From: Podocnemis expansa
Taxonomy: Eukaryota; Chordata; Testudines; Podocnemididae
Length of the DNA stretch: 64,000 bases
Direction of reading: 5' to 3'
Assembly (NCBI GenBank): GCA_007922195.1
Contig: ML682088.1
Coordinates: 1,906,954 to 1,970,953 of the forward strand
In this document: in pieces, positions 34,301 to 46,300 of the stretch
Layout: each line of letters begins with the position of its first letter
Numbering within the stretch: the first letter of the stretch is position 1
Notes under the pieces: model-generated
The model's database searches: none
What the model was told of the DNA's origin: nothing
Seen by the model: the letters and a program-made list of their open reading frames with translations, nothing else
Program-made: the position numbers and the translations under genes

Positions 34301-37300
34301 ATTAAACCTTCGAGAGCCGCACTGAGGCATGTAGCCATATACTTTTACCTACTCCAAAATTACTCAGTTTAAAATTCATTGCACACTTTATTGTAAAATG
34401 AGAGCAAATATTGACCCTACTGATTTCAGATTCTGATAATTACTTAAGGTTACCGTGAAAATTGGGCCTATATAGTAATAACTTAGCTGCTGTTTGGTGT
34501 AGATGACTGCAGGCTAGTGGCGAGTTTTTTAAAATCCCAACCACAGTGCACTTCTCCCCGCCATCCCTGACCATGCTGCCCTTCTCCCCACCATCCAAAC
34601 CCCGTCCTGAACATCTAGGCTGGGGCTGCTTTCCTAAATAGATTTGATGATATTCTTCTGGGAGCCACAGTTTTTCATTCAAGAGCCGCATGGCTCCCTA
34701 GCTGCAGTTTGGCCATGCCTGGACTAGATGGTCATACCAGTCCCTTCTGATCTTAGAATCTAGGAGTCTATGATGAACATAGTCTGAGGTCGGATATATT
34801 ATGTGTTTTCTATAAATTCTCATAGAAGAAATTGCTTGGTTACATAGGATAATACTTTTTATGAATAACTGTTTAGCGTTATGATGCCTTTGTTTATAAG
34901 GGATTGTGTGTGTGTGTGTGTAGACCTTGCAAGTTTGTATGTTATATAGTGCCTAGTGTTTTCTGTAATGAGTAATATTGTACGGCATATTAGTAGTGCA
35001 TTATATAGCAATGAATCCTTTGACTATGAAATTGGATTCTGTGATCTAGTAAATTATTTTTACTGTTGTATGTGTCTTTGAAGATTGTAGAGAGCAATGT
35101 TAGAGTAGACTGGGTAGTGGAAGTTGGGTAGGGTGACTGAGTGGTAAAGGATCATTATCTGAGTTGGTAGATTCCTTAAATGTTAATATTAGGGAATTCT
35201 AATTTTTTAGGTTTTTAAAAAGAAGTGACATGTTTAAGAAGCGTAATTGTTTAGGGCAGTGCTTCCCAAGCTGTGGTCTGGGGACCCCCAGGGGTCCACG
35301 GACATGTTGCAGGGGGTCCATGGAGCCTCTCCCCACTGGGGCTGGAATCCAGCTACAGCCTTGATGCTCCCTGCCAGGGCTACCTTTCCTTTCTCATGGC
35401 TGGATCCTGGCAGTGGGGTGGGGCTGCCGCAGCTCCTCAGCAGGGGCAAGGGCAGGGGGCCATAGCTGCTGCAGCTCGGCTCCCCAGCGGTGCGGGCCAT
35501 GGTGGCGAGAGCACTGCTCGTTGTTTGTCCCAGTAGCACTGCTAGAGTGATGCAGGCCAGAGTCTGCCCGCGTGGGCCAGATTACATAATTAACCAGGGG
35601 GCTGCAAAAATTTATGTTTAAAAGGGGTCCCCAGCCTGAAAAAGGTTGGGAACCACTGGTTTAGGGTGTTAATGGGCTTCTTTGCAATTAAGCTCTTTAA
35701 CCAATTCTTTTGTTTATGCATTTTCCATTTTTTAAAATTAACCCTTAGCAGTTTAACTTGTATTAACATGTCAGGTCCACGGAAAGATAGTCCTGCACTG
35801 TTAGACCTTAAGGTGCTGCATCCAAACAAGTCCATCCAGAGCATGTGGGAGTTACACGTGGATGAACTAAACGAGAAGTCTGGTGGTGCTTTTAAAGACA
35901 AACTTTTTTTGTTGTATGAGCTTCTGTGGGAGAGAAGCACACTGTGTCAGATTCTGTACCATGAAAGCTCAAGTGATAAATAAATTTGTTAGTCTTTAAA
36001 AGCGCCACCAGACTCCTTCTTTGTTTTTGCTGAACTAGGCCAGCGATGGCCAACCTTATGGAACTCGAGCCGCATGAGTTTATTATTAAATCTTTGAGAG
36101 CCACAGTGAGGCATATAGCCATATTTTTACCTACTCCAAAATTGCTAAGTTTGAAATTCATTGCACACTTCAGTTTCATCATAAAAAGAGATCAAATATT
36201 GATCCTACTAATGTCAGATTCTAATTCCTTAAGGTTACCATGGAAACAAGGCTATCTATACAGTAAAAACTTAGCTTCTCCCCGCTGTCCTGACGCCCTC
36301 CCTAACCCCCAGGCCCTGATGCTGGCTACACTGGGCCGACCCCCCAACCTCCCAGGGCCATCTTGTCTGGCCACTCCAGCAGTTAGGCACAGGCTGGGGC
36401 TCCCCTCTGAGCATGTTCAGAGCATGCTCAAGGTGAGAGATTTAAAACTCCTAGTCTGGGGCTGCTTTCCTCTGGCTTTCTTCCACGAGCTGCACTTTTT
36501 CATTCAAGAGCCACATGTGGCTCTTGAGCCGCAGTTTGGTCAAACCTGGACTAGACTACTCAGCTGCCCCTTTGGAACTTTGCATGAAATAAGGGCAATA
36601 AGGAGGATTCTTTCCAGTCAGCAGCTGGGTAGCATATGTACAAACATTACTTCAGTACAGTAGACGGGAAGAGGTTTTATATCTAGAAAATGGTACATGT
36701 TTAAAGATAATCCTAAAAGTTTCTGCTTTTCCCTGTTCCCATCCGTGCCTGTCCACAGCCAGTTCTACCACGCCTTCAGCCCCTTCTGCTCTACTAGTCT
36801 CTTCACCATGTCTCCCAAGTGGTCCTTCATTCCAAGAGCTGGTAACACAGTCTGTTAATTTCTAGAGGGATAGCCGTGTTAGTCTAGTCCAGCAAAAAAA
36901 AAAAACAAAACAAAAACACAACACCAAACAAACCACACAACACCAAGGAGTCGTGTGGCATTTAAAGACCAACATATATTTTCTCATGAGATTTCGTGGG
37001 AGAAAATCCCACTTCCACTGCTCTTCATGTCCATTCTCAGATGCATACTCTGTTACATTTCTTTTTTCCTCTCTGGTCCCAATTTCCCACCTTAAGCTCC
37101 TGGAGTCAGTAGCAGATCAGTTCATATTTATTCTTCTTATGGATGTGAAAACAGCTTTGTGTTTTCTCTCATGCTGCCCTTCACACTTGAGTGGAACTCC
37201 TCCTAAATATCTGCAAAGCAACTTCGTCATACTCCCAATCCCTTTTTTAAAACTTTCCTTTGCTATAATGCCTGCAAAAAACTTGACAGCCATTAGACAC

Positions 37301-40300
37301 TGGTGTGCTGATTTTATTGCCTGCCGTTGTGACTAGCGTTGTCTCACTGTGTCCTGCACTTCCTTGTCTGTCCATATGTATCCATTTGTTGACTCATGTC
37401 TTATATCTCCTTTAGATAGGAGTCATCTTTTTGTTTTATGTTTATACAGCATCTAGCACAATTGGGTTCTGGTCCTTGATTAGGGTTCATAGGTGCTATG
37501 GTAAAAAAAAACAAAATAATAATAAAAATAAAGAAATAATAAGCTTTAGCCAGAGATCAATTAGAAATGGGGGGCGGGGGAATACTTTATTTGCCATCCT
37601 GGCTCAATGTATAGACAGGGTTGCAAAAAGACCTTAATTTGAAAGCGTCTCATAAGCAGCATAACAAAACAGTCAGTTTGCCAGTTCCCCCTTATTGTCT
37701 GGAATGGGGAGGAAGAACAGTTTTCTCTCCTCAGGGTCTCTTCAAGAGCTCCTTTGTATCTGTTTCTATTAATGCCCTGATGATCCTTTAGTTAACCTTT
37801 TCCTTGTCTATTTTTGATGATTATATTATGCCTTTGCAGTTCCCCCCAGTTCTTTGTCAAGCTGATCCAGGATCTAAACCAGGGGTCTCAAACACATGGC
37901 CCATGGGCTACATGCGGCTCCTAAAGCTGTTTCCTGAGACTCGCAACAACACTGTTGTTACCGATATTTGCAGTATTGTTGTATGAAAAGGTTTCACTGG
38001 TACAGCCCTCGGGCTAATGTACTAGTCCTCATGCGGTCCTTGTGGTGGCTTGAGTTTGAGACCCCTGAGCTAAACCCACTCCTTTTTGCTGACCTTTCCA
38101 AACTTCCCTGAAATATCCTACACTAGCTTGAATGCAAAATTGTTGTATGGGAAATTTCAGAGGGGACTGGTTCCTATGGAAGCAAATAAAAAGAGGTGGG
38201 TTAAAATTAGGCTTTTAGTGGGATTCTAACACTTATGTATGGAGTGACGGTAATAATTCTTGCAGTGATTTTTCATGCTCTCTCCCTTTGATGATTATTT
38301 CAGCTTCTGGCATTCCTGCATCAGCATCTCCTGGACTACAGCAGCGCCGCCATGTACATTATACTGTAATCCCCCATGGAAGAAGTGGGCGTTCCTCTGT
38401 TAGCGGCATTGTGGCAACTGTCTTTGGGGCCACAGGATTTCTGGGACGGTACCTTGTCAACCATCTGGGTAATGTTTCCTGAAAATAACATTCAGAAGTT
38501 CAGATATCTGTCTAAACTAGCCACATCTTCTGAACCTGCAAAGTTGAGCTGGAAATCTCCTAAGTAATGGATATTAGGAGTGGACCAGTGTAGGATTGTT
38601 CCCTATGGCAGTGGTTCCCAATCTTTTCTCTGCTGTGGCACACCTTGGTACCTTCAAATTTTTCGAGGCACACCACCATTAAAAACTCATGTATTCAAAT
38701 TAGCTCAAAATAACATGAATATTTATGAACCATGGCACAGTGTTCGGAAATGCTGCTATGTGGGGTAGTAGGGGTAGCAGGTCGGGGATGGCAAGACAGG
38801 AGATGTCAGAAGTTATTTGCAATGGCAGGAGTGAGTGTGGGGAGCAGAGCAGGGCAGGAGCAGGGCTGGCACAACCTAGTAAGCCTGGTAAGCATTGCAG
38901 GGGGGCGCTGGCAGCTGCTCTGCTTGCAGGGGGGCACCAGAAATGGTAGCACTGTTCCTGGGCAGGGGTGGCCAAAGAGGACAAGGGCAGCCATGTGGGG
39001 AACAACACAAGGGTGCCAAGAGAGGAGAGGGGAAGGGAGAACAGGAGTGGTTTTGTGGGGGGGTGCAGGGGGGAACCTGGGGAGTGGGAAGGTAGGGCAG
39101 AGGAGCATGGCGCAGCACCCACTTCCCCCTTTCTCTACAGTGGCTCCCTGCCACTCAGGGCAAATCCTCACCTCACTGCTCTTCCTTCCCACCCCAGTGG
39201 GTCCTGTTCCCCCCTACCCCAGCTGCCTGTGATGGACCCTCCCATCACTGCAGGGGCCAGAACCATCCATCCAGTCCCCAGCTCAACCCCCCCCCCCAGC
39301 TACACACACTCCCAACCAAACAGCCACCCCACAACCTCAGCTCCACACCCTCTGCTACACATCCACTCCCACTCACCTCTTCTACACACATACCCCCTGC
39401 CCCCCCTAACCCCCAGCAGCCCCCCTCAAAGCCCTTACCTTGGCTGTTTGCAGGCTGGCTGACAGGCTGGGAGCTGCTTCCCTGCTACAAACTACTTTGT
39501 GGGGCACCCAAAGGGCTCACTATTAGCCCCCACTGCTACCTTCCCTGTGGCTCCAGTCCTCCCCTGCAGCCCTAACCACCCCACATGACCCCTCCACGAC
39601 TCCTTTTTTGTTTTGCTGAACTGAACTAACATGACTATCCCTCTGGAACTCGTAAATTATTCTTGCATATGGTATTTTTAAAGATCTTCCCATCTTGAAG
39701 CTTGTAAGTTGATCATCTTTCACTTACCATAAATGAGCTAATGCTGAACTACAAAGTTAAAATGAACATTTTAAAAAAAATTTTAAAAGTATGAGCATTA
39801 ATTAATAAATAAAAAGTGGTAACATTAATGATTGCTCAGAAATAACAAATACCACATTTAAAATTTTGACAGTCAAGTCTTACAGATGTTTCATATAGGC
39901 TTGAGTTTATGTGCACTAGACATTTGATACAAATAATTATAATAAATAAAAATAAGTAAAAAAAAAAAAAAGTTCCTAGTGTGTAGCTGTAAATGAAAAA
40001 CACCAAATTTCAGTGAAATTCTCTGAAGTACTCAAGTTTAGAAGACTCTTGCCCCCTCAAAAATATTAAATAGTAAGTACAGAAGAAGCTAAAAAATTAC
40101 TTACAAAAACAAACGATACAGCACAGACATCACACACAGCTGTAATGATTGTCCAAGAGGGCAGCACTGTATTTATATGTAGCAGCCTATATGGACCTAG
40201 GTAAACTGGTCTAACCAAAGCCAAACTAAAAATTGTCACAAAGTCAAAGGAAAAGGCAAAAGAACAGGTGGAAAAGAAAAGGAAAAGGCAATATTTTACA

Positions 40301-43300
40301 AAATTAAAAAATGGCAGAATAAATGGCCATACTGAGGAACTAAAAGCTGAGCCCAAGGGAAAAGTTCCTACTATTGTGCTGTCTGTTGCTTGCTCCTGCT
40401 TTTTTAGCATGTCAGTGTGAAAGTGATGGGCAGATAATGGTGAAATCTGCAATTCAGACGAAGCACAGATCCTAATGATAGTTTGCCTTGATGAGCCAAG
40501 AGTGAAAAATGCTTAGGCTTCCAGGCCTACTAGCTCTGCTATGTGGGAACAATTTCTATATTTTCGTTTCTGTCCACCAAATTGAGGATGGGACCCCTTA
40601 TTGCTTGGGGCCCTAGGGCAGCTGCCTGCTTCTCCTACCCTGAAAGCTGCAACTGCTTTTTGCCATTCCTGCACAGCCCACATGGCTGGGCTGAGCAGGG
40701 AGGGAGCTCTAACTCTAGCTGTCCCAGATTCTCACAGAACACTTTGGATGTTGTTGCAGCACACCAGTGTGCCATGGCACGCTGTTGGGAACCACTGCCC
40801 TATGGTACATTCTTAATGTTTGTCTAGTATAATCCCAAGAAATGAAAACTGGCTTATTTTCACAAGGTTGCTGGCTTTAATGGGCATGTAGTTGAAGGGG
40901 AATTATCTTTTGAATTCATAAAATCCATTTTTAGGTTTAGGTGGAGCTTCTGGCCAGTTGTTAAATTTTCAACATCAATAATGTTTCTTAAGAGAAAATT
41001 CTACAAAGTAAGCCATAAAGAGACCCTGTATTCAGTTGCATAATAAAATCAGTTTTGCAGCCATATTTTTTATTTAGAATTTCAACTGACTCTTTAAAAT
41101 TGTTCATTTCTAATTTGAAATGAAAAAATAACACTTGCTTTCATCTCCTAGCTTTCAAAAATTTATAGGACTCACAAATCAAATTGTAAATATCGTTAGA
41201 TGTTATACACTTTCTTGTACTGCTTAGTCATATCCTGGTAATACACTCGTGGCGTATTAGGGTACAGAATTTTTTTTTTTTTTTTTTTTTTGCAGGTGTT
41301 TGATGACTGTAAACTTACTGAAAAGTTAGTGGGTTTGATCCATGATTCAGCCATAAGTAGTTCAAGAATTCTTACAATAGGCTAATGAGAAAATTATTTG
41401 TACAGTATCTTTAGATACTCAAATGAGTGAAATTTATTACTGGTTTGATCACAAAAGTTCTCTCCAGAAATCCAGTTATTTGGGCTAATCTATTGAGTTT
41501 TTACTTGCTGCATTTAAAAAGAAAATAGTCTATTTTCACCACAGCATTTCCTTTAATATTTGTGTAGTAGTTTGATTTAAGTCAAGAAATACTGTTTGAA
41601 TGTTTTAGGGCGTATTGGATCCCAGGTAATCATTCCCCATCGATGCGATCAGTATGATGTCATGCATCTTCGACCTATGGGCGACCTGGGGCAAATTCTG
41701 TTCTTGGTGAGTCTTTTGTTTTTGTCTTTAGCAGTAGTATTGCTTGGATTTATGTTAGGAAGTCAATGGTAATCATTTGTTAAGTAGGAACTTGTGGCTA
41801 TCTGTTTAAATTGTATAAGGAAGTGATGTGGAAGAACTTTATTTAATTATGCCTATTTCTATACTATCTCATCTCTTTCCTGTTTGGTTATGGTTACAGG
41901 AATGGGATTCTAGAGACAGAGAATCTACCCGAAGAGCCGTGGAACACAGCAATGTGGTCATTAATCTTGTTGGAAAAGAATGGGAAACAATGTAACTTTT
42001 TTTTTGGTCTCTCTGTATGGATAGATTCACAATAGGGATTGGATGTTTTAGCAGCATAATTAGCACTAATACGCAGTTCATGATTGCTGTGGGGTTACCC
42101 TCTCCATCTGTAAAGAGACAGAATTGTAGTGGAGCAAAACGCGTGCCCCTGAAACTATTGAAAACACAGTTTAACTCCAGCTCACACGCGAGACTCTAGT
42201 TAACCCTTTGGTTGCACAGAAGAACTGTTACACACAAGATTTCAGAGAGTTGAAATTTACTACTTTCTCAGCCATAATGCTGAAGTAATGATATGGCATT
42301 AGATGTATTCCAGTTTTTGTGGGTTTACATTTATAGTGTAAAAATATTCACAGAACTTACAATAAATGGAGATCCTAGTATTCTGACTGACTACAGCCAC
42401 TTTGAAGGGTTGAATTTTGGCCTTATGTAAATGATGCTAAAGCTTTTCCTATCTATGTGTAGACTTTAGTAAATTAGAATAGCTAGTGAAGAGTTCCTAA
42501 GGCTATGATTAAAATCCTTGTTTTTATCTTGTGGGATTTTGTTATGAACACCTTATTAGCTTCGGGGGGGGGGGTCTTTGAAATACCTGTGATGGGTTCT
42601 ATTTTTTGACCTTAACAAACAAGGAGTCTTGTGGCACTTCTAAAGACTAATATATTTATCTATCTCATGAGCTTTGGTGTGAGAAAATCCCACTTTGTCG
42701 GATGCTTTGGAGATTGGGGACTCACAGAATGGGAGGATTCTATAAGTTCCCCTTTTTCAAAGCACCTAACAAAGTGGGATTTTCTCCCACCAAAGCTCAT
42801 GCGATAAATAAATTTTTTTTTAGCTGTTAAAAGTGCCACAACAGTCCTTGTTTGTTCTGCTGAACTAGACTAACACGGCTACCCCTTTGGAATTTTTTTT
42901 TAACCTGTGATCATTACTCTTTCAAGTTTTTGTAGGCCTTCTCCACACAAAAACTACATACTAAAGCTTGATTCTTTATTGAGATTAGTTTACTTGCATC
43001 TGTATTAATACTTGTCAACAAGGACAGAAAAATGGGTAGCGTAAGTCTTCATTTAAGTTACAACATGGTCCTTTAATGTGGTACAGCATGTTTTCTTTGT
43101 GTCCACCCTGCAAAGAAAAAAAATGTTGCAATATGGACATCCCTGATTGTGGCCAAAAACTTGAGATGACACAGTTCTCTTTTCCCTGTAAATGATCACT
43201 TGGTATCCTTAAGAAAAAATATTTGCCCATTAGAATTCAAAACTAAAGCAGTCTATCAGCAAGTATGTGCTCTGACTTGCACCTAACTATTGAAATATAT

Positions 43301-46300
43301 TGCATAACTTTCAGGAGAGAATCTGCTTGAAGACTTGTTTGATGATGGCACTTAATTTGTAGAGTTCTTGCTTTTTTCTTTCTGTCTGGTAGGTGCTGTT
43401 ATAGTCAGGTATACTCTAGTAGATGGTGGGCTTGGGTTATTATTTACCTTTTTTCAAAGCTTCTTATTACATCATATGAACCTGTAGAATTGTTGCTTAC
43501 TTCAGAGATTACTAGTTCTGTGTATCTGACAAGGTCCATATTATTTGATATCCATTCCTTAGACTGGTTTATAAATTAGCTCTATCTTAAACATCAGATT
43601 TGTGTTCACTACCACTAAAATCTGAATACGGGTAGTTCTGCACTCTTATTGCTAATTCAGAAGACACACAAAGTTAATCCTGGAATAAATTTAAGCCCAG
43701 TGTCTGTCTGTGGCAGCCAGAGGGAGAGGGAAGGATCTGTAGGCTTGCCACTAGCATGATGCATTCTCCATTTATCCTTCACATGATGTTCTTCATGTAT
43801 TCATTTAAAACACCTTTGTCTGGCCCATATAAAAACCTTTATTTAGGGGAAGATTGTCTGGTTATTGAACTGACACCTTGTACATCATTAAACATTAACA
43901 AAAATTCAGCTACTATGCTGTAGTTCTGGGTTGTCCAAACCACAGCCTCTAGGCCAGAATGTGGCCTTCCAAAAGTAACTTTCTGGCCCACCAGTAGCAG
44001 CAGCAGTTGTTCCCATCACACACACTGAGCTGCAGGCGAGGAGCAGCTCCTGCCCTCCAGCCCCAGGCCAGCTGAGAGCAGACCTTCCCCTCTACTCCAG
44101 CCCCATGCATCACACCGCACCACATCAGCCAGGACTCAGGAGCAGAGGTGGGCACGAGGGGTTGCTGCAGCTGCACACTGTGTACCTTGTACAACTCCCC
44201 TCACCTTGGTAGCCACCCCCCTTCCCCGGAAGTTCCTCTTGTCATTGCATGCCAGTTAAGTCCATGAGGAATGCAGGCCAGCCCAGAACCACTGGAGCCC
44301 ACATCCTGTAGCGGCCCCAGCCAGCGCGAACACTGCTCTGTGCAGTGCGGCAGCTGCCTACAAGAGCTTGGCTGGGGGAAACAGCCTCTCCTCACCTGGG
44401 CTGGCTGCTGGGGGCAGGAGACACATGAATGAGAGCTCCCTGTTCCCTCCTCTCCACCCCCCCACATTTCTGGACCAGTTCATTTGGGTGCCAGTCTGGT
44501 AGCCAGCCTGGAGGAAAAAAGGTAAAGCCCACTGTCTTTTGCATCAGGTTCAAGCTAGGTGGTATCTCATAAGTTTGAAACTCCTCTGCCAAGCCCTTCT
44601 CTATGCTGAATGTGAGAAGCAGCATTCTGTGTTCCACAGAGCCCTGTCCAAGTACCTCTTTGCTTTTTTGAGGTGATCACTGCATCTCTCTCCCTTTCAG
44701 TTTTCTGGCTGACACAGGGAGAGATCCCTTTCCCAATCTCAATTCTTACGTGCTGCTTCTCATTGAATAGCTCCAAGTCCTGCTTCCGAAGCCGTATGGA
44801 CATTTTTCCCAAGCAGCAGCCCTATGAAACTGACTTGATTCTTGTGGGTTTCACTGCTGCTCACAGTGTTTTGAATAGCTGTGATGAAAACTGACAAGAC
44901 TGGTCAGTTTTTACATGGCTGAACCTAAGCAACAGTTAGCACTCCAGCTAATATTTTTCTAAAAGATTACTCATTACATTGGTTTGCACTATTGCCACGT
45001 GATTTAAAGATAGCCTCCTAAAAGGGCTGCAGACACCTTTTGTTTTTAAAAAGTTTAGCTTTTGCTGAAACTGATAGCGCTTGCTCTGCTTATAACAGAT
45101 AAGCAGATGATTAAATTTTTCGAGCACTGCTTTAGTTTAAGTTGAGCCAGGGTAAAAGCACAAAGTGCAATTGTTTTGGTGCTGTTTTCTGCTGCGTTTA
45201 AATTACCTTTATTTTGAATTTGCAAAGAATTCCTTAGTTTAAGGACATTTTTCTACCAATAGCATTATATTGGACTTGTGAAATCTAGTTAAAGAACATA
45301 TGACAGTGAGTCAGATAACAGGCTTGGTAGTTTTTAAGATTCTTAAAGTAACATTCATTTTCTTATTTTAGAAACTTCAGTTTTGAAGATGAGTTTGTAA
45401 ATATTCCTAGAGAGATTGCCCGGGCAACCAGGGAAGCTGGAGTAGAAAAGCTCATTCATTTCTCTCACCTGAATGCTGACATGAGGAGTCCTTCCAAATA
45501 TCTTAGGAGTAAAGTGAGTCTGAGTTTAATCTGTATTTTATTCAGAAGACTGAACGTTTTGCCAGATCCCTTTTAGGAGATTACTCTAGGAAATATGTCC
45601 AGTTAGTTATACTTTTTCCTGGTTGAGATCAATGTGTTGTCTCCTTACGCCACTGGGGAAAGAGCATTTGGGATCAGCCTAGAGCAGTGTGCGTTTTAGT
45701 GTGCATGCAGACCCACCTACTTCTTTATACACATTTCAAGGTGAAAAAAGGAATCTTGGATCTAATCTGTTTACTTCTATATCTTCAGTTATCTCCTGCA
45801 TTTACTACTACGCTCATTAAGAGGAAGGAACTGTCCTGATCAGCAAAAATGAGTTGATATTTGGGAACAGGCCTAAAAACCTAGTGGTGGTGTGACACAG
45901 GAGTGGGGTAAGCAGGTAGTGGGAAACAAGAAAGCGTGGATGGGGGTGTAGAGAGGCTTCAGAAATCCTGGCTTTATATTGAGATTACAGGCTGTATTTG
46001 AGCCTAGGTTCTCTTGCCCCCACAGTTATCTATACTAGTGTTTAATCTCTCTTTCTTAATAGGAGGTGCCATTTTTTTTTCTGTTCTCTTTCCTTTTTCC
46101 ATGTGGCTTTTGTCTAATTTTGGGATACGTAGGCCTGTGAACTCACCAGACTTTTGGTTGCTCTATTCACAGTGTCTATAAAAACCAAATGTGAGATCTG
46201 AGGCCAAATTATGTTTAGGAGAATCTTTAAAATGAGTTATAGCCCTGATTTTTAACTAGGCAAGAAAATAGCTTGGCCTTGCCAGGGTGGGCCAGCCAAA

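Larger units (their letters stand above)
32977..34775 (+). mobile_element. CR1 LINE 3' part carrying three hAT insertions
   Basis: The forward CR1 C-terminal region (for example TTTAGTCTGCAGAAGAGAAG) reaches a tail near 33540-33590. A second CR1-type 3' UTR then follows to AGTCCCTTCTGATCTTAGAA (about 34740), matching that of the CR1 at 61650-63885. Three hATs interrupt this UTR. A 57-bp reversed CR1 tail (32920-32976) abuts the left edge, forming an inverted junction. Confidence 0.8.
31350..38303 (+). other. NDUFA9 intron 1
   Basis: The intron of 6.95 kb starts in the CpG island and is filled with hAT elements, CR1 pieces and palindromic repeats listed separately. Unassigned stretches are 34776-35256 and 37017-37879, where I see nothing. 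Confidence 0.8.

Noticed and set aside
36046..36663. A 205-codon open frame in NDUFA9 intron 1
   Set aside because: It crosses a hAT element (36041-36548) and a palindromic repeat; it has no protein-like conservation.
38732..39462. Open frames of up to 166 codons on both strands
   Set aside because: They lie inside the 2.2-kb hAT composite and are low-complexity G-rich translations.
44392..44812. Two overlapping minus-strand frames that might be an exon or a processed gene
   Set aside because: No domain is recognised and no splice or polyadenylation context is seen.
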